Shown one piece after another: positions 59,892-64,000 of a DNA stretch of 64,000 nt. Under the pieces are notes generated by a model that worked only from the letters and a program-made list of their open reading frames with translations, made no database searches and was not told the DNA's origin. Made by a program: the position numbers and the translations under genes. Position 1 is the first letter of the stretch; each line of letters starts with the position of its first letter. Source of the stretch: Macrostomum hystrix (Eukaryota > Platyhelminthes > Macrostomidae); contig CATNEN010000001.1 of the NCBI GenBank assembly GCA_950097015.1, forward strand, positions 1,414,001-1,478,000, given 5' to 3'.

Positions 59892-62800
59892 ATGTCAGTA
59901 TATAGTGAAGAAAGTGGATCTTCAGTGCTTACTGGTGCTTCTGGAGACACAGAAGAATTTTGGAATCGAAAGCGAGAAAAGTATTTTTTGTTGTACCTCC
60001 TCTTATATCATCTTACATTCTATCACCCCTGACTAGATTTTACTCTAAACGAGTGTAGCTCAATCACAGATACAATGTTAGCATTTTTACGCAAAAAACA
60101 ATAAAATGAGTGTCAAACTACCATTCACAAACATTTCAGTCTCCGTTCTTTGAAGCAGACTGTGAGAAATGGCAAGCGGAGCCTTCTAATTAAACGAACA
60201 ACCCCTGGTTTCGGACGGTAAAGACAGACATTAACATCTTGTCATTCCTAACTCTATTGATAGTTAAGTTATTTAGTTAAGTTTCCTTTGAAGCTTCTGA
60301 CTTTGAAGTTTGAAAAAATTCAAACGCAGTTCCGGTGGCAGCTACGCGCGTCAGCACCAGCAGCAGCTGCTGCAGCAACAGGCCCAGCGCTTGTCTACCA
60401 TCCACGAGCCTCGCACCATCGATCACACCAATTATCGCAACTACCTAAAGCGGCGGTTTCCTCACATCACTGGCGGCGCTGGTCGTCAATCTGGGAAGTC
60501 GCCGACGTCTTCGGCCAATGGCGATGAAAATGACGATGGAGCTCTGAGCGAATATGCGTCCGTTGTACGACCGTCGGGCAAGTCAGCTGGCGCTGCCGCA
60601 GCCGCTGCCGCAGCTACTTCGGCATCAAGATTGTCGAGACAAATAGGGAGAACGCGAAATAAACCCTCTAGCGTTGACGATGATGTGAGTCGATGCGTGT
60701 CTGCAATATTTACTTAATTTAATTAATTAAAATATTCATTCTATCTCGTCAGACTCTGGAGAGCTACATCTACTTCTGCGAGAATCGTCAATTTGCCTAC
60801 GACTTTGTTGACGCCTTCATCAATCAGCATCTAGATGAGGACGAGATTCCCGACGTCCTCATCGACAGTGTGAGCAGCCTGAGGGTGAGTGGTCATAGCT
60901 AAGCAGATTGCATATGTCGATCATATAATATAGTAAAATAATTGCAAACTTGAGTTGGTCCTCAGCGGCGTCAATTTCAACAACGGGGCCCCCAAGAAAG
61001 CCAAGCAAATACAATGCTAGAGTCACCATTACCCGATCTAGGAGCCGCCACAGCTCAGGCTTCAACGAGACTCGCCCAGTGGAGGCGGGCGCGGCCGCAG
61101 AGTTGTCGGCTTCAGATCACTGCAGCCGCTGCCTCCTGTAAGGCGCGGTCGAACAGCTGCGACCGACGCAGCCGCCGACCACTTCAGCGAAGTTCTGGAC
61201 GATGGAGATGAAAATCCGGAAGTGGCAGAAATTTTGCGCGCTGCCGCTGCGGCTAGGCATCGGGATCAGGTGACAAGATTGGCTCTCTGTATGGGCTGAC
61301 CAAGTTCTTTATCTCGGGGATAGTATTCACATGTACCTCAGTAGCATTTAGCTGAATTGTATCAAACGTAAGTTACTTGTGTAATTTTGCCCCAATGGGG
61401 CTCTTGGTGTACAGACCGGATGTCTCAGAATGTATTCAAGCTCAGACTGAATATTTTTGTATTTAGTGAGAATTCAAATTCGCAATCAGGGAAATTATTA
61501 CTAGCGAAATGAGTTTTCGTTTTTGTTTGCTTTCAGGTGTGTTTTGTCCTTCTGCCTTACACAATGTTTTTTGTCTGAACAGTATAGTGCCCCCCAAGGG
61601 GGGCTTAGTGTGCTAGTTATGAGCTATGAGTCAGCTGCATGCTGAGTTAATTTTCTGTGTGTGAGGCGCTAGTAGCCTTAGTGGTTAGAGCGTCTGACTT
61701 GTGGCTTAAAGGTCAGGGGTTCGATTCCCGACTCCAGTAGAAAAACTCATTGAATTACCGGCCATTGCTCCAAAACCAATTGAACAGGCCCGTCGGCGCC
61801 TCTCATCTCCTCAAGCGTCGCCTATGTCCACTCCACTGAACGGTCTGCGTCACGCTTCTCCAGTCGACGCCACAGCCGTCGATGCCATGCAGCTGCTTCT
61901 GCGCGATGTCCTGCCAGACCTGATGCGCGACGCAGCCTCCGAAGCAGTCGTGGAAGCCTCCCAGGGCATCATAACTGGCATTGACATTGTTGATATACTG
62001 GCGCCCCACATACTTGACGAAACTTTGAACGAACTCATTGTTGAATTGTGCAGCCAATCGATTAAACAGTTGGCTATGCAGGTAAGTCCCGGCCAATCAA
62101 CAAGTTGTTTTCTAAGTTATCTGGTATCCTAGACATTTTCTTCTGTTATTTTGCTCCCAGGAAGTGGCGGTCAGCTATCACTACGACGTGTTCCTGGAAC
62201 TGGTTGACGAAATCATCATGGAGTACGGACCCGGCATTGCCAGAAAGGCGGTTGGCGAGGACTTCCTAGAGAGCCTGCTCGACGAGCTCATTGAACCGGT
62301 GGCCGATGCAATGTCAGCCGAAGTGGCGGCGGACGTCCTGACGGAGTACGACACTCGATTGAGAAGGCGGGATCTTAAAGAGGTTTGTTTGATCTATTAA
62401 AGGACTCTGTAGGAGTTAACAGACGATCCGTCAAAGTACACTGTTAATATACTTAAAAGAAAATAAAATGCCGCTAGAGCTTTGCAAAGCTTCCCCCACC
62501 GCACCGCAGATCAAACGCACCGCCAAACAGAAGCCGCTGGACACGTTGATATTTCAACAGCTTGTTGAGAAGCTTGCGCAAGGTGACTCACTGCTCATCA
62601 CCAGCCGAACTCTGCATCATTTTGTTGAGGCCACAGAAATGGACATCCTGTTAAAACAGCTCGCCCAGGTGGCCCGCGCCAGACGCTTAACCCTAGAAAG
62701 TCAGCCTGTCAGGGCGTTGCACCAGCGACTGTTCACTGATGCTGCTCTGGGCGTCATCACTGATGAACTGCTGGACCAGATCGATGCGGATCTAGCAGAC

Positions 62801-63600
62801 CTGGACTTTGACGAGGTTGAAGATGCTAGGCAGAAACGGTGAGGGGGAACCTAGCTTAAGCAACCGTAAACACGTCTGTCTCCTCCGGAAATCATCCACT
62901 GCCTCCTGGAATCATCCACTGCCTCCTGGATTCATCCACTGCCTCCTGGAATCATCCACTGCCTCCTCCTGGAATCATCCACTGCCTCCTCCTGGAATCA
63001 TCCACTGCCTCCTGGAATCATCCACTGCCTCCTCCTGGAATCATCCACTGCCTCCTGGAATCATACACTGCCTCCTGGAATCATACACTGCCTCCTGGAA
63101 TCATACACTGCCTCCTGGAATCATACACTGCCTCCTGGAATCATACACTGCCTCCTGGAATCATCTACTGCCTCCTGGAATCATACACTGCCTCCTGGAA
63201 TCATCTACTGCCTTCTGGATTCATCCACTGCCTCCTGGAATCATCTACTGCCTCCTGGAATCATCCACTGACTCCTGGAATCATCCACTGCCTCCTGGAA
63301 TCATCTACTGCCTTCTGGAATCATCCACTGCCTTCTGGAATCATCTACTGCCTTCTGGAATCATCCACTGCCTTCTGGAATCATCCACTGCCTTCTGGAA
63401 TCATCTACTGCCTCCTGGAATCATACACTGCCTCATCCTGGAATCATCCACTGCCTCCTGGAATCATCCACTGCCTCCCGGAATCATCCACTGCCTACTC
63501 TAAGAAATTATGCATACTTTTTACTTAATTTTAATACTTTAATACTTGCAGCTACATCAAGGACATCAACACGATCTACAGTGCATCCATGGAGGATTGA
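59892..63600 (+). CDS. Unrecognised nine-exon gene, helical acidic protein (~614 aa)
   Basis: Exons read by hand: 59892-59980, 60140-60217, 60330-60684, 60753-60884, about 61042-61288, 61738-62081, 62161-62382, 62510-62838, 63552-63600. Phases agree at every join. The start MSVYSEESGSSVLTGASG is at the first ATG. A basic stretch (LRSLKQTVRNGKRSLLIKR) and a Gln/Ala-rich linker precede repeated acidic amphipathic helices: FAYDFVDAFINQHLDEDE, LLLRDVLPDLMRDAASEA, IVDILAPHILDETLNELIVE, DVFLELVDEIIMEYGPGI and FLESLLDELIEPVADAM. The end is YIKDINTIYSASMED. The recurring hydrophobic-acidic pattern suggests a helical scaffold, perhaps ciliary or centrosomal, but I do not recognise a family. The start of the fifth exon is uncertain: acceptors at 61041 and 61053 both fit. 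The last intron is a minisatellite, and the fifth intron ends in a SINE. Confidence 0.75.
61665..61737 (+). mobile_element. tRNA-derived SINE head at an intron 3' end
   Basis: Reads GTAGCCTTAGTGGTTAGAGC (A-box), an anticodon-arm pair CTGAC/GTCAG, then GGTTCGATTCC, an exact Pol III B box. The T-arm stem is mismatched and the loop too long for a working tRNA, so it is a tRNA-derived repeat or pseudogene. The next coding exon begins at 61738, directly after CCGACTCCAG, so the acceptor AG is the last part of this element. Confidence 0.65.
62888..63495. repeat. 20-bp array (ATCATCCACTGCCTCCTGGA) in last intron
   Basis: About 30 copies of ATCATCCACTGCCTCCTGGA, with ATACAC, ATCTAC, CTTCTGG and CTCCTCCTGG variants. 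It starts about 50 bases after the donor at 62839 and ends about 55 bases before the acceptor at 63551. It is open in the plus frame, giving a false Pro/His/Leu-rich extension of the preceding exon. Confidence 0.96.
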
Positions 63601-64000
63601 TTTAGTTTTTTACTCTTTAATCAGCATATATTTTATTATAATAATGTATAATAACTAACTAATTCTTTACAAAAATTGTTGCATATTTTTGGATTTTAGA
63701 ACTGCAATTAGCAACCCTGTTGAAGATATTACAAGCGTTTTTATATTAGCGACGTAGAACAATTCTTAATGCTGCTGATGAGCGATGATCTTTTTCTTGC
63801 GTCAATAATTTCAAAGCTATACATACTCGTTTATTCTCCAGTAACCTGCATTCTTTGTATTCCTAGATGAACTTCCTAACATTTTGAAGTTTCACTTCCA
63901 GAAGACGCCTAAATTAGAGTGATCAGGTCAATTGTAAACATTTCTTGCTTGTTGCTATTTAAAATGCTTGCTTCTAATCCTTAGCGGACTGTGTAGTCAT
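63601..64000. other. 3' flank of the nine-exon gene
   Basis: AT-rich, with no further gene seen before the window ends. No canonical AATAAA appears close to the stop; ATTATAATAATG-type strings are weak candidates. Confidence 0.4.

Noticed and set aside
61665-61737. Functional tRNA gene
   Set aside because: A and B boxes are present, but the T-arm stem is mismatched, the anticodon loop is too long and the acceptor stem does not pair.

Overview
This is eukaryotic nuclear DNA from an animal. Genes are split by GT-AG introns. PAPS synthase is the fused kinase-sulfurylase form typical of metazoans, and there is a very large Spen-type regulator and a roadblock dynein light chain. Medium GC, polyQ/polyA/polyH-rich proteins, tRNA-derived SINEs and extreme minisatellite content point to an invertebrate. 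A lophotrochozoan such as a free-living flatworm is my guess, not something the sequence proves.

Layout. 2.9-15.2 kb (+): Spen/SHARP-family transcriptional co-regulator, with three visible RRMs and a C-terminal SPOC domain; its N-terminus is not found. 21.2-21.9 kb (+): a small basic, acidic-patch protein of unknown function. 23.1-25.4 kb (+): steroid 5-alpha-reductase (SRD5A1-like, 5 exons, 254 aa). 26.6-30.5 kb (-): bifunctional PAPS synthase (5 exons, 628 aa). 38.8-44.7 kb (-): 3-beta-hydroxysteroid dehydrogenase family (3 exons, 383 aa). 49.2-52.6 kb (+): beta-1,3-galactosyltransferase family (3 exons, 400 aa). 56.6-57.0 kb (-): roadblock dynein light chain. 57.7-58.0 kb (-): two tiny overlapping ORFs, the second resembling PIG-Y. 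59.9-63.6 kb (+): an unrecognised nine-exon gene (about 614 aa) rich in acidic helices. All exon joins were read by hand; reading phase agrees at every junction listed.

The spaces between exons are dominated by about two dozen tandem arrays with periods from 5 to 78 bp. By my boundaries they cover roughly one third of the window. Nearly every array has a different unit. Many lie inside introns, some starting within a few bases of a splice donor. They produce long spurious ORFs on both strands. A dispersed tRNA-derived SINE family (A box TAGCCTAGTGGTTA, B box GGTTCGATTCC) is also present; two copies coincide with splice sites.

Three neighbouring genes belong to one biochemical theme: 5-alpha reduction, 3-beta-hydroxysteroid oxidation, and supply of PAPS, the sulfate donor for steroid and glycan sulfation. 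The neighbouring glycosyltransferase may also use the secretory pathway where PAPS is consumed. Whether this is a functional cluster or chance is the main biological question raised by the window.
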